Part shown: positions 1 through 11,521 of the stretch, piece after piece
Numbering within the stretch: the first letter of the stretch is position 1
How the letters are laid out: each line of letters starts with the position of its first letter
NCBI GenBank assembly: GCA_029168955.1
Contig: JAPDOI010000415.1
Span: forward strand, 248,001-312,000
Source of the DNA: Aplectana chamaeleonis
Taxonomy: Eukaryota > Nematoda > Chromadorea > Rhabditida > Cosmocercidae
Direction of reading: 5' to 3'
Length of the DNA stretch: 64,000 nucleotides
Translations under genes and position numbers: made by a program
Notes under the pieces: generated by a model
What the model saw: the letters and a program-made list of their open reading frames with translations, nothing else
What the model was told of the DNA's origin: nothing
The model's database searches: none

Positions 1-4
1 GCTC

Positions 5-120
5 CTGATGACGTCATCAGGACGTCATGAAAAGTGCTTCGGGCTTCTGATGACGTCATCTGGACGTCGTGAAAAGTGCTTCGAGCTTCTGCTGACGTCA
101 TCGGGACGTCGTGGAAACCC
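5..120. repeat. 42-bp tandem repeat with TGACGTCA palindrome
   Basis: About 2.7 copies of a 42-bp unit starting at 5, 47 and 89. Each opens with CTGATGACGTCATC (CTGCTGACGTCATC in the third) and continues with GGACGTC and a GTGCTTCGGGCTTC-like stretch. The array may begin before the window. The same 14-bp palindrome recurs twice at 29452-29500, so it belongs to a dispersed family. TGACGTCA is a consensus CREB/ATF site, but nothing here shows regulatory use. Confidence 0.8.
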
Positions 121-339
121 GAAGAGTGGGCAGGTGCTCGGGACCCGTTGCAGGTCATCCGGAAAATTGTGCAGGTTACCCAAAAGAATGAGCAAGAGTC
201 TTGAGCTTTGCGCTAGTCGTCTCAGATAGTGTGCTGGATGCATCGGAATTTGCGAAGGAGTCCGAGAACACCTTGCAAAACTTTTTTTAAAGTGTGCTGA
301 TGACAAGCATAGCGTGCAGAAGGCTTGAGATATTATGTT

Positions 340-503
340 TAGTTCAGTTCCGCAATCGCGTTCAGTCCTCAATATCACATTCGTGGAAGCGAAGCGGTTT
401 TTTTCTGAAAAAATCAACTAGAATCATTCTCAAAACAACCGCTACGCTTCTACGATTATGATAATGAGACTTTGCGGACTGAACGCGATTGCGGAACTAG
501 ATC
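340..503. mobile_element. Small foldback MITE
   Basis: Inverted arms of about 60 bp: the left arm holds GTTCCGCAATCGCGTTCAGT (from 347) and the right arm its reverse complement around 478-497. The pairing continues inward through GAAGCG(A/T)AGCGGTT. Length about 165 bp with no coding. No target duplication was recognised. The flanks, 121-339 and 504-828, show nothing identifiable. Confidence 0.6.
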
Positions 504-828
504 ATAGGTCATGTCGCCAGGCTGCTTTTCAGTTTCGTAACGCGCTTAGGCTATTCACACAACCCCATTTTGAGTGTTCCCCAATTCTTCTTCACCAGCC
601 TACTGGTTTTTTCTGCAATAAATGGTACTTGCTTATCAGCATCTAAATTCAAAAACAAATTGTTAGAGCTATCTCCATTCGCAGCTCAGCAGAGCTTTTT
701 TTCATATCAAATTTATGGAATCGAGGCGGCTGTTCTGCGAAGGAATGGGGCGGCGGAAACGAAATAATGAGTATGGAAAACTGCTTTGTTCCACTAATGT
801 GAAAGTGTCAAAATGGAATGGAAGGTAA

Positions 829-1110
829 TGTGGGTCCGAATGAGAATGGCGGCCCATGCGGCTGGCGTGCTTGGCAGGCGACCATCGCGTTCGCCGCTCT
901 CGGACAAGCATGCGAAAAGTCCCCATCGCCATCGACTACGAACGGGATGGCACCGGCTGGCAGCAAGCACTGCGCCGATCAATCTCTGCAGACGGTGGGA
1001 GAGGGGACGGACGTCGTTGAAATTCAACACTCGTCCGAAGGCGGCACATGCGACGGCCGCCTGCCAAGCACGCCGGCCGCGTGGGCCGCCATTCTCATTC
1101 GGGCACACTT
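829..1110. mobile_element. Foldback element with about 75-bp arms
   Basis: The left arm (829-903) contains CCGAATGAGAATGGCGGCCC and CGTGCTTGGCAGGCG. The right arm (about 1036-1110) is the reverse complement of the same sequence. Open frames across it are only by-products of the GC-rich arms. Probably a non-autonomous DNA transposon; superfamily unknown. The following 1111-1620 shows nothing recognisable. Confidence 0.65.
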
Positions 1111-1620
1111 TAGTTTCTGACTGTGCAGGTTTTGAGTTATGTAGTTTCATTTGAAAGCGAAGAACTGTAGGCAGATTCTGCATCCGGCTGTAGGCCAGCA
1201 GGCTTTCATGATTATCGACCGGGCTGGCTACGTCTGAGCGACCAACTATCACCGGGGCCTAAGACCCCTGTCAGAGTTGGTTGAGAAAATCACCGTGGCC
1301 GACCCGTTCGATACGTATGAAAAACATGAAGGTAGCAAATAGCACCCGGTGTAGCCAGCTGTGGCTGACGCGATCAATATGAATGAATTATGTGGAACGA
1401 TATCATGGATATCATTCATTTCTTAGCTAATATTATCATGTGAACATCGATCTTGTCAGCTACATCAGGTGATTTTTCTGAGATAGTTTTATAACAGTTT
1501 GGGTCATTGATTTTTGTGACCACAGAAAGAGGACTGATCTAACGGGGAGATGAAGAGGTTTTTGTTCGAAATTCTTGCATGGGATATTACTGCGTAATAT
1601 CAAGAAAAAGTGAACAATTC

Positions 1621-2034
1621 TGTAAAAAGGGGTCTCCCAAGCAAAAGTGGTTTGGTTCGCGTTAAAAACGTTTCAACAAAAAGGGAACAATATGAAAGTG
1701 GAATGAGGAGAGGGTACAAAAAATGAACAGTATTCTCTAAAAACTCTTTTCTTTGTCGAAACTTCTAAACAGCCGAAACAAACCGTTGCGGTTCTCTATG
1801 AGGACGCGCTTTTGGCTCCATAAAGGCCGATAAAATATGTATATATCGCTTCCACATACAGAACAGCAACGGTTTGTTTCCGCTGTTTAGAAGTTTCGAC
1901 AAAGAAAAGAGTTTTTAGAGAATGTTGTTCATTTTTTGTACCCTCTCCTCATTCCACTTTCCTATTGTTCCCTTTTTGTTGAAACGTTTTTAACGCGAAC
2001 CAAACCACTTTTGCTTGGGAGACCCCTTTTTACA
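1621..2034. mobile_element. 414-bp MITE with about 170-bp inverted arms
   Basis: Starts TGTAAAAAGGGGTCTCCCAA and ends with its reverse complement. The arms remain alignable for about 170 bp each side, leaving a short centre near 1800-1860 with a TATATATCG tract. Its right end lies 3 bp from the target duplication of the RTE copy that follows, so the RTE landed just beside it. A diverged left-half copy lies at 29006-29240. Confidence 0.85.
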
Positions 2035-2037
2035 GTT

Positions 2038-2049
2038 ACCTTAGTTTCG
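2038..2049. repeat. 12-bp target-site duplication, 5' copy
   Basis: ACCTTAGTTTCG here is repeated exactly at 5321-5332, immediately after the 3' tail of the RTE element, fixing both ends of that insertion. Confidence 0.9.
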
Positions 2050-2262
2050 GGGGGTGCGTATACAAATCTGTTGGTCGCTCGTTGTTGTCCCTGCTTCTAC
2101 TGAACCCAGCAGACGTTTGAGTGTACACAGGGAACGTTCGAGCGATATAGCGTGCACAACTATATCGCGAAAGTATCCCATACAGTGCATAAAGGTGTTG
2201 CCGTCCGGCACTTTCAGGCCTCTGGTCCGTAACACCTCAGGATCCGTACCTAAGAAGTTCAT

Positions 2263-3420
2263 GAAGTCTTTGGCCACAACCCACAATTTCGCCACCCTGA
2301 ACTGTCGATCGCTGTCGAGTGATACCCAAAAACTGCGCTATCCAGACTTCTGAGCTATTTCCATGCACCGTTTGCTGCTTTGCAGGAAACCCGCTTCGAG
2401 GATAGACCCGTCATCAACGTCGGAGTGTACACCATCTACTGCGGTGACGCTGACGATAGGAGAGTGGGAGGCTGTGCAATAGCTGTAAGGAAGGATTTCA
2501 ATGGTATGGTCAAGGGGTTCGGCTCAACGTCGTGCCGGAATGCATTCGTACGACTGCAGGATCACAGAGGATTCAATCTGTGGATAGTGAGTGCTCATGC
2601 GCCCAATGAAACCGCCGAGGACAATTCGAAGGATGCGTTCTATGAGGAACTCAATACGTTGCTGGCCAGAATACCTTGTCAACATGCTGTTGTTGTGGGG
2701 ATTGACGCAAATGCGAAGATGGGACTTGATCAGGAATCCGAATTACTGGGTAAATGGTTCTATCCAGTGGAGCACACATCGGACAGTGGCTACCGCCTTG
2801 TCGACTTTAGTGAACGCATTGGTCTGATTATTGCATCGACATTCAAGAGGAATCATTGCCGCCATCAGCTTACGTGGTAGGGACCAACCCAGCTATCTCC
2901 AGAAAAGCAGCGGAAGCGAAAGATGACAACTTTAAAACCACAGCTCGACTATGTTCTGACGAAGAATATTCCAGTATCGGACAGTCGAAGATCTAGAGCT
3001 GTGTGAGATGTCGCAATCGATTCGGATCACCGTCTTGTTCTGTTGAACTTCACTGCGAGGATTTGTAAAAGTAAGCGAGGGGCTAAGCCTCTCCAGAGGT
3101 TTGACATGACAAGTCTCAGAGATGAAGAATGCAGAAGGAAATTCCGACAACGCGCTTCTGTTCATATTGAGTACGGACTAAGAAGAAACTTTGCGACGCA
3201 GACTCTTTCGTCAAGTGCATCCAGGACGCTCCAAAAGAGGCACTACCGGTCGTACAGCCTAAGAAGAAGTTCGCCTACGTCTCAGAAGAAACAAAATCTA
3301 CCTACAACAGAGTATGGGCTCTCCGAACTGCAGCAAACTTCGTGGAGGAGAAGCGTCTGAGGAGGAATTGCGCCGGCAGCTTCAAAGTGACCGCGAACGA
3401 GAGTGGACGTGTAGAGCTAA
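2263..3420 (+). pseudogene. RTE endonuclease domain, broken
   Basis: The domain should nick target DNA to prime reverse transcription. The likely start is the ATG at 2263 (peptide MKSLATTHNFATLNCRSL). Motifs of the exonuclease-endonuclease-phosphatase fold follow: LQETR (metal-binding Glu), IVSAHAP, VVGIDANAKMG and, in another frame, DSDHRLVLLN with the catalytic SDH retained near 3021-3050. Breaks include a frameshift near 2335, TAG at 2878-2880 where copy 2 has Trp, TGA at 3004-3006, and later frame changes around 3130-3420. Confidence 0.88.
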
Positions 3421-5280
3421 GTAGTTCGAGAAGGTTTGGGAGGAGAAGAATTCGAGGAAAGTCTACACGTTGCTACGACAGTATAACGGGAAGATGAAGA
3501 GATGCTCTCTTGTCTTGAACACTACCAATGGAGTTGCAGTTGGTGATGCGACGCTGCCAATATTTAAGGATTACTTCAGTTCACTACTGAATCGTCCAGC
3601 GCCATCAGTACCAGAGCTGCCGCATGTTCAGAGAGTACATTACGATGTCAGTGAGGAACCGCCGAATGAGTCTGAAGTTTTGGATTGTGTCCGGAAAATG
3701 AAGAATGGAAAGGCAGGTGGAGATGACAACATCACTGCTGAAATGCTGAAAGCTCTTCCTCCGTCTGGAATTCGTGTAATGACCAACACCATCCGTGCCA
3801 TATGGATGAGCGACAGGATACCCGATTCGTAGAGACATGCGATCATCGTACCTCTTCACAAGAAGCTATCCGTTACGGATCCTAGGAACTACAAAGGAAT
3901 CTCTCTACTTCGTGTCATGTACAAGGTTTTAGAACGTATCATTCTCGAGTGACTTATCAAACATCGTGAAGGAACGACCAGAGTTGAGCAAGCCGGTTGT
4001 CGACCTGGAAGATCGACCATCGGCCAAGTTTCGTCGTGAGAAGACTAATTACATCGTGGCAGCGGTCATCGAAGCCATTACAGCTTGTTTTTTCGGACTT
4101 TGAAGCCGCGTTCGACTCTCCTCATCGTGATCGATTGCTCAATGCTCTGCGAGCAGATGGAGTTCCGGAAAAGTATGTTCGGTTAATCGAGGACATTAAC
4201 AAAGAGACAACAGCAGCAGTTCGTACACCTGTCGGATTTACGTCAGCTTTCGAGGAGAAAACAGGAGTAAGGCAAGGAGTCGTTGCCGGACCTTTTCTTT
4301 TCAACTTCGCCGTTGTTGACATAATGCGTAGAGTTGCAGAACAGTTTCCTGTGGATGTCATCCTAACACCATCAGGACGCTCCCTTGTCGACCTGGAGTA
4401 CGCTGACGACATCGTGTTATTCGCTGAAAACAACGCAAAATTGCAAAGGATTGTGAACTTCGTTTCGAAGTATGCCGCAGCCTATGGACTTCTTCTTCGT
4501 CCCGACAAATGCAAGCAGATGTGGGTCTCTCAGAGGCCTTCAACGAGAGTTTGTGTTGACGGACAACGTATCGAACTGGTGGACGATTTCTGTTCTTTGG
4601 GCTGTTTGCTGAAGAACGATGGTAGTTATGCAGCGGACATTCGACAACGATGTGCGAAAGCTACGTCTGCATTTAATTCTCTAACCAAGTGTTTGTGGTC
4701 TACCACCATCGCGAAGGAAGTCAAGTTGCGCGTCTACCTATCCGCTATTCGCCCTATCATGATGTACGGATCGAAGACGTGGGCAGCACCGAAGACGCAG
4801 TTGAAAAGGTTGGGTTGCACGGAGAGGAAGCTTTTTAGGCGTTTGCTTGGATATTTCTGGCCGCGTGTTTGCAATAAACAAGATCTTTACGAGCCAATCG
4901 ATGCAGTAAATCAACGCTTGACGCGAGGCAGGTGCCAGCATCTCCTAACGCCATCTCAAGCAGCAATGGAAAGTCGACTTCGACTGCTCGGGCATATACT
5001 AAGAAGAACGCCGGATCGTCTCGTACAACACGCTTTAAGAATGCTTCCAAATCCTGTCTGGAAACGGCCACCTGGGCGTAGGCGAAAGTTCTGGACGGAT
5101 GTGGTTAAAGAGGATTTGAAGTCACTCGGCGTCGAAAGGCAGTTCAGGCGCGATGTTTCGTTTCGCAGGAAATGGAATAGTGACAGCTGGATGGAATGTG
5201 TTCAAATTGTGGCTGAAGACCATAAAAAATGGACACGGCTGACTACTAGGACGGCACACCTCGGTGAAGATGCGGAATGA
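3421..5280 (+). pseudogene. RTE reverse transcriptase domain, broken
   Basis: Copies element RNA at the nicked target. The longest open part is 3997-5280 (427 codons). Visible RT blocks are DFEAAFDSPHRDRLL, TGVRQGVVAGPFLFNF and the catalytic LEYADDIVLF. The C-terminus has the LINE-typical RLLGHILRRTPDRLVQHAL and KRPPGRRRKFWTDV. Disabling changes are TAG at 3829 and TGA at 3949 in the fingers region, and a frameshift near 4010. The normal product would continue from the endonuclease as one polyprotein of about 1000 residues. Confidence 0.9.
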
Positions 5281-5320
5281 CCGCGTCATGCGAAAGCCAA
5301 CCGATTAATTCAAGTAAGTC

Positions 5321-5332
5321 ACCTTAGTTTCG
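5321..5332. repeat. 12-bp target-site duplication, 3' copy
   Basis: Exact repeat of 2038-2049. The undisturbed flank resumes here (ACCTTAGTTTCGCAGAAAG). Confidence 0.9.
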
Positions 5333-5458
5333 CAGAAAGCTGAGTTTGAGTTATTCAAAAAGGGGGGAAAACGTGTTCTCGCGCGCCTCCTGACCAAATC
5401 CTACGAGCAGTAGTGTCCTTTTTCATCCTGAGTTGTCTCTAAGTAGAAATAAATTCAG

Positions 5459-5462
<4 letters not shown>

Positions 5463-5494
<32 letters not shown>
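5463..5494. repeat. (GA)n microsatellite
   Basis: About 16 uninterrupted GA dinucleotides. The following 5500-5990 shows nothing recognisable. Confidence 0.95.
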
Positions 5495-5498
<4 letters not shown>

Positions 5499-5989
5499 AG
5501 GGAGTCGAACTGAATTTTCCTCTGAACCAGTACTACTTCACTGGATGGTGCCCTTACTGTGCTACTAACACAGCATTATTCATTTTCTGATTCTATTGTT
5601 TAGCCGAGTGCATCTCACAAAAAAAAACGTTTGACTGAGTGTGGAGCATACCTTTGTTGGGTGAGGTCACGTACTGCACCAACTCTCACCTCTAGGCAGG
5701 TGAAGTTATGAACCTACTCCACTGAAAAATTGATAAAATTTGGGACAAAGCCTCGGCAAAGTATTCGCGCAAATCATCAATTCAGTTTCAACATGGGACG
5801 AGCATTTTTTCCCTTAGAAACGAACCATTGGTGAAGGTATGTACCCTGGAAATCTCCTTGAAATTCTGCGCCTAATAGTACTCTCAGTTTTAAAATACGT
5901 TTGCGTTCTCCCAGCCGAGTTCAGTTTATGAAAGGTTTTTTTGCTAAAACCATCAGTTTCTTGCTCTTACCTTTTTCACCTCCAAAGAT

Positions 5990-6302
5990 GGGCCCTTGGT
6001 GAGACTGCGCAACGACGTTATTCGAGACAGCTGCGACCATCAACCTACGATCGAAGAACAAGTCCGAACAAGGAGGTTGCGTTGGTTTGGGCATGCATGC
6101 AGAATGGAAGCCAGCCGACTACCGCACAGCTTGTTATGGAGGAAGCGCTCGACACTGTGGAAGGTCGAGAGAACAGCCCCGATGAAGACGTGGTTGAAGT
6201 AAGTCAAAACTGATCTGAAACCCCCACGGTGTAGTGTCATTAATGCTAAAATAATTACGGCTAATCGTTCTGAATGGAAGCGTATCGTTCAGGCCAAAAG
6301 AG
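5990..6302 (+). pseudogene. C-terminal fragment of another LINE polyprotein
   Basis: Encodes VRLRNDVIRDSCDH..QPTIEEQVRTRRLRWFGHACRM and then, after a stop, KTDLKPPRCSVI..NRSEWKRIVQ in the same style. TRRLRWFGHACRM is the conserved C-terminal region of RTE/CR1-like LINE reverse transcriptases. The sequence differs clearly from the RTE copies at 2050 and 59184, so it is a third family. No RT core is present upstream: a 5'-truncated relic. Confidence 0.7.
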
Positions 6303-6486
6303 CTCCTATGGCACCTACAGCAGGTTGAGAGGTCATCCCGCTCCGCCATCCGCCAGCTAATGGGATGTGTGAGTCAGTGAGTGAAGAATATTGACCCGAT
6401 CTTCTACTCGATTCCAATTGACGAAAAACCAGTTTTTCATAACTTTTGAACCTTTGAAAATATCTGTTCGGTGAAGATTGTTTTGC

Positions 6487-6603
6487 CAGGTCGATGGAAG
6501 CATGCCCCATAGTAAGTTCCATCGGGTGCTCTCGGTCCTATGATGAGATTGAGAGACGCAGAGATTCGATGGAACCCACTATGGAACTTGGTTCCATCGA
6601 TCT
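6487..6603. repeat. Short inverted repeat (GGAAC/GTTCC)
   Basis: The left arm around 6489-6520 (TCGATGGAAGC..CCCATAGTAAGTTCCATCG) is mirrored around 6567-6600. About 115 bp overall, probably a small MITE. The stretch 6604-7333 holds nothing else identifiable. Confidence 0.5.
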
Positions 6604-7333
6604 GGCTGGAACAAGTCGAGGTAGCAACTTAATATAGTGTTCGACGCAGAATTACACGGAGAAAACGATCTTGATCAACTACCTATCCTTGAAGATTGAG
6701 AATCGGAAGCAAAACACTGGTATTTCATAAACTGGAATCGTTTGAAGGACCAGGAGGGTATTTTCTCAACCTGAAGTCGCTATTCGACGCTCAATTCTGA
6801 GGGGACGGTCATCCTTCACCAAACGTCCCTCTTTAAGGTTGAAAAGCTTATAAGCAAAAAACTGATCGCTCTGAACGGAAAACGCGTACTTCTGGAGTTG
6901 AAGTCGGCTAGAGGGTCGAGAAAAAATTTTTCTGGAATCACGAAACAGAGTAAAATAGAGGTACGAGTACAACTCTCACCAGGGGTCTATATCAGAAAGG
7001 TCACAATTTCACAAGCGAAAACCATTCATTTTTTGTCAAAAATCGGGTAGTGGATCATACAACACAGAAAGAATATCATTTAGCCTTACCAAGCGGTCAT
7101 CTTTTTAATTTTTTTGAATTAAAAAATAAAAAATAGAAAATGTTAAATGCGAAAATATCAAAAAAGCAAGAGTGAGAAGACGCTCAACTTTGAGATCACA
7201 GGTTTGGAAGGAACCTCCACACTCTCTCACTGAAATATCCTGAACAACGTTTACCTCTCGGACAGCTTTCTCCACCCCCAGCCTATGATCTTAATATTAC
7301 GCTCAGGCTCAACGAATTCCTCTCAACCACATT

Positions 7334-7767
7334 AGGCAGCGTCCATACGTCGCGAGAGCGGGCGTTCCCGCTGTTGTGCGCCTCTCGACGCTCCTCAACG
7401 CCGGAGCAGTCCGTGCCCACAATTTACCACAGGCGAACACCCCCTAGCTCGTGTTGATTCGATTGAAAATGTTTGATCGGGTGATCAATCGCTCGAGTCG
7501 GCGCAACGGCTGATGATTTCCCACGGCTTTCGACTTCCGTGATTATAGAAAAAACAAGGGCAGTAGTTTTGATACAGGTCTAATGCCACGTGCTTTAGTG
7601 ATGAAGATGTATATTGAAACTTGCTGCTTGCTTCGTGGTGCTGGCGCGAGCGAGCGGGAGGGGGCGAGCGAGAGGGAGCGCCTGTGAGCGGCTAGCGGAA
7701 CGTGTGTCCACGATGACCATCGATTTTGCGTAATCGCACGCTCTCGCCACGTATGGACGGAGCCTTA
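7334..7767. mobile_element. MITE with GTCCATACGT terminal repeats
   Basis: The left end AGGCAGCGTCCATACGTCGC pairs with the right end GCCACGTATGGACGGAGCCT. The arms are about 30 bp and imperfect, overall about 434 bp. The interior is rich in CGAGCGAG-type repeats on the right. Both flanks carry TTA, which could be a 3-bp target duplication. The region 7770-8490 has no gene; it contains one copy (near 8296) of the GGTGTTTCGCGGCA dispersed motif. Confidence 0.6.
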
Positions 7768-8539
7768 GGATGCATTACGTGCGTAGTGGAACCATATTTA
7801 CAGCTCCTGTGAATTTCTTTTCTCTCACATTGTTCTATGAACTTATTTCAGACTGTTGTCCTTTATTATGTACAAGACATGCGTGTCTATACTGTAGAAG
7901 TCTGCCCGAGGACGGAAATTTCCACCTGATCAAATACAATTCCAATACGTCGTCCCTCATAAGGTCAATTGCTATTTCATTATTCAGACAATTTCATCAA
8001 ATGACATGCGCCCTTGGGTTGAATATTTCGTTTGTGCAGGTGAGGCTATTCCTGCAAATTAGAGGCCTTAAATTTTTCCACGATTCGTCCGGGAAACTTG
8101 CTAGGAAACAAGGTCAAACCTAAGCAAAATTAAAGAACCTTAAAGGCACACAAGCAACACTTGCTATTGACAAGCGAAATTGTCTGAGCTCTTTCGATCT
8201 AACTTCGCTGTTTGTTTGTGTTGAATGGGGCAATTGCAGCTAAACGGTCAAATGCGTTTGATGAGAACAGGGAGGGGTTTTGACGAGACAGACAGGTGTT
8301 TCGCGGCAGTCCCACAGTTTTCATGAATTTCAAACTCAAGTTTTTGAGATAGTAAACTATAGATCTGCAGTTCACAACTGAGATAGAGGGTGGGCCACCG
8401 ATGCATTGCGTTCGCATTTTGCGATATTTTCTTTGCGAGGGTTCTGATGGTAAAGAAGCAAGTCAAAAGGATTTATCACCTACCTTGATATCTTTATGAT
8501 CCATCTTCACTGCGCGTCGCTATTTCATCCAGCTCGACC

Positions 8540-10040
8540 GATCCCGAGCAAAATACATCCAGCGATGGCGATTTTCAGGAAGCCCTCGCTCGGTGCAGAA
8601 CGTCTTACTCTGCCTGAAAATACAGAGTTCCATCTTGTAGGAGAGCGGCCTAAAGGCCGACGGCAATCACGTGGTAACAAGACTGTTGCAAGGAAGCTCC
8701 ACCAGTCATCCATGCGGCGCAGCACGTGTCTTGACCATCGGTGTTTGGACTGGGCCATGACCAAGAGAGGATCCATTATTTTGCGACTGCTTCCGAAGAT
8801 TAGCAGTGCATAGGCCTGCAGCTCGCTGGGCATGACGATTAGTCCTTAATAGTCTGCGTTGCAAGGCTCTGTGATCTGTCTGCATTTCAAGACCCTGTGA
8901 GCTGTCCTTATGGCCTGTGTGGTCGCCTTCATTTCTACCCATGTCTCGGTTCCATAGCACAACGCAAGTAGCACCGTGGTGTTGAATGAACGTGCTCGTG
9001 TCTTCACATCTCGCAATTTGTCTGTCACCTCCACTATCGATTCAAGAACGGACCAAGAGGCTCATCATCTTCGTCCAATCTCCGTAGACAGTTCGTTTTG
9101 AATGTTCACCTCTCCTCCGAGGTAGACGCAGCAGTTCGTAATGACTAGGTGAACGCCAGTGACACGAATGGGGCTGTCATCGCACCACTGGTTGCGCATA
9201 ACTTGTGCTTTCCTCAGATTCATTGCGAGGTCGATCGCTTAGCCTGCAGCGTCCAGTTCGTGGGGCATTCTTTTGAGTTCTGCGGAAGACGAAACCAGCA
9301 GCACAATGTCGTAAGCAAAGCGGAACTTGGATAGTCTGCACCCTTCTATGAGGATACCCTTGCTATCCCAGTCGATGTGGCGCATCACGTATTGTAGGGC
9401 GGTCGTGAACAACTTTGGCAAGATGGTATCTCCTTGTCTGGCACCTTTCCCAATCGACACCTTCAGTTTCCGCTTGAATAGTTGAATAACGGTGTTGCTT
9501 CCGTTGTTACACTCTTCCACTATTCTGAAGCACTGGGCGTCTACACGAGCGTGGCTAAGAGTGTTGAGAACAGCCGTGACTTCAACCGAATTGAATGCCT
9601 CGGTATAGTCCACGAAGACGTGCGCTAGAGGATGGCACTATCTTGTCTGATCAATGACTTGCGATAGCACCTGAATGTGAATAAGACAGCAGTAACCCTT
9701 ACGGAATACGGCCTGTTCCCTGGGATGGCAGTCATCTATAGTCTTCTCTATCCTGTTGGGCAGAATCTTCGTGAATACCTTGTGCGGCACTGAGAGTAGA
9801 TCGATTGGAGTGTAGTTGTAGATGTCGTCACGAAAACCCTTTTGAATAGGAGTATCGTTCTTGACGATTTTCACTGAGGGGAACGACTCCTTGCCCGAGA
9901 AGTGTTCCGATAGATTTTACTATAAAGGCAGTCCACCCGCTCTGAGCGACTCGCTGGTAATGCCATCTGGTCCAGGAGCTGCGTTCTTCATCCCCCTGGC
10001 TGCAAAAGCAACTTCGCTCTCAATGATTGAAGTTAGGCCA
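8540..10040 (-). pseudogene. RTE-1-like reverse transcriptase and C-terminus, broken
   Basis: Reading leftwards: SEVAFAARGMKNAAPGPDGI (about 10025-9965), then NYTPIDLLSVPHKVFTKILP, REQAVFRKGY, DYTEAFNSVEV and GARQGDTILPKLFTTAL. The catalytic block reads FAYDIVLL where FADD is expected, so a catalytic Asp is lost. The C-terminal segment near 8830-8640 has SKHRWSRHVLRRMDD and CRRPLGRSPTRWN. Several stops and frameshifts separate these blocks. Confidence 0.85.
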
Positions 10041-10410
10041 TCAGGGGCCGGATTCATCTACGAAATTTAGCGCTGGTAGGCTGGGTAAAGGTTGCTTCCT
10101 ACCGAAATTCGCGCGAATGACGCGATTTACGAAACTTGCTACCTACGGTAGCAACCTACCAAAGCCTACCCAGCGCGAATCTCGGGTAGGGTCCTACCAG
10201 CGGCGCCCTACCCGGCAAGATTTCGCGCGCTGATGCTAAATTTGCGAGCTCTTCCTTTAAACAGCTGATTTTAAAACCCTCGTGTAACGAATTTTCTGCA
10301 CTTTTTTATCTTTATTCGTTTGAAATATCGTGTTTCCTTCCTTATAATTCGCAGCTTCCCTGTCAACACTAATGGTTATATACCGTTAAGGCTGGATTGA
10401 TTTTGAATTA

Positions 10411-10786
10411 TTAGGTTGGTGCAAAAAAGTTGTGGATTTTGAAAAATAATTTTTCTTCGTCCGGTTGAGTTTTTTGCGGATTCTTATGCTTCTCTATCTG
10501 ATACATTCTTCTTGTCTCTTCTCATAGGACTCTATCTTTTTTGAACTTAACTTCATGTGTGTTCTAAGTACTGAACATTCTTGTAGCCTACATTTCTCTT
10601 TCATGCAGTGACTTTGAGACACCAAACTTTATAGTTAAAAACTACCCGGAATCCCATGATCCACAATATTTATTTCGATAATTAGGAAATGCGCTTTTCA
10701 ATGCCACATTATACTTAGCAATAAAAGCTCGTTTGGGCAAAAATATTTATTTAATTAAAACCGCCATTAATTCTGCACGAACCTAA
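10411..10786. mobile_element. Mariner-type MITE
   Basis: Starts TTAGGTTGGTGCAAAAAAGT and ends TCTGCACGAACCTAA. TTAGGTTGGTGCAAAAG is the well-known mariner terminal sequence. TA flanks on both sides (10409-10410 and 10787-10788) fit the Tc1/mariner target duplication. 376 bp, no transposase frame. Nested within the 10042-12095 insertion. Confidence 0.8.
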
Positions 10787-11035
10787 TATAAATTTATGAT
10801 TTTCCTTCTACGCGGAAACTGGGTTTTCACGGCTTTTAATTTTTGAGCGAAACACTTTTTTAATTTACCTAAAGGACGACGGCGGCGATGGATTGACCAT
10901 GGTGAGATTTGGGAAAAATACAGGTTCGAAACATTATTAAAAATGAAGAGCCGTGATCCAATCTTGGTTTTTTTCCCAACCTAAACACTACACGAAAACT
11001 AGATGAGTATGAGGTATAAAACATTCGCATAAGTC

Positions 11036-11521
11036 TTAAAGACACAGACCAAACTCGGAATCGATTTCTCGCTTTTCTGCCTGTCTTAGAGGAAATTTCA
11101 AGCTGACCACAATGGTGTTTTCAGAATCGCTCAAAACTCCCTACAAACGGAGTTACGGCTCCTCAAAAACTTCAATTCTGAACGGCTAGAAGTTCTCGGA
11201 CGAGTTGTCTCGAGCCTGTATGTATTTTCTCGCTATTCGCAGCCATCGTTCTGTAGCAGGCCTCAATATAAAGCCAGACCGAAAACAAATCAAAGAACAT
11301 AGGTTTTCAATGGAATCATTCGCGCGTCTCTTCCCTATTGAGGTCGGAAACCTGGCGGTGGGCGTTACCCATTTTTTCTTCCAAGGGGGCGTGGCCGACT
11401 TTTTCTTAGCTTTTTCTCGCTTATTTGAGCGAATTGAGATTTCGCGCTCAGCAGGGTTGGTATATGCGGTGACTGGACCATAATATCAAAAATTACCTCT
11501 GAGGTTGGACTGTGCCTTTAA
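11036..11521. mobile_element. TTAA-flanked MITE, subfamily 2
   Basis: Begins TTAAAGACACAGACCAAACT and ends AGGTTGGACTGTGCCTTTAA. 486 bp, no transposase. A right-end fragment of the same subfamily is at 52563-52611. A TTAA target suggests a piggyBac-type mobiliser, but the ends do not start with the usual CCC, so this is tentative. Confidence 0.65.

Larger units (their letters stand above)
2050..5320 (+). mobile_element. RTE-clade LINE, copy 1, full-length but decayed
   Basis: A 3271-bp non-LTR retrotransposon bounded by the 12-bp target duplication at 2038 and 5321. It has a 5' leader to about 2265, an apurinic-like endonuclease, a reverse transcriptase and a short 3' end with an AAGTAAGT-like tail instead of poly(A), as usual for RTE elements. 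It is closely similar throughout to the copy at 59184-62460, including the 5' start GGGGGTG(C/T)GTATACAA. It was therefore not 5'-truncated on insertion. Stops and frameshifts show it is dead. Confidence 0.92.

Noticed and set aside
794..1252. 152-codon minus frame and overlapping plus frames
   Set aside because: Both strands of a GC-rich foldback are open because the arms mirror each other.
2041..2295. Minus-strand gene in the RTE 5' leader (also 59125-59466)
   Set aside because: Present in both RTE copies as antisense of the leader; not kept intact and no known RTE antisense product.
4122..4433. Minus-strand frames inside the RTE reverse transcriptase (also 61263-61574)
   Set aside because: Antisense shadows of the RT coding sequence, conserved only because the sense strand is.
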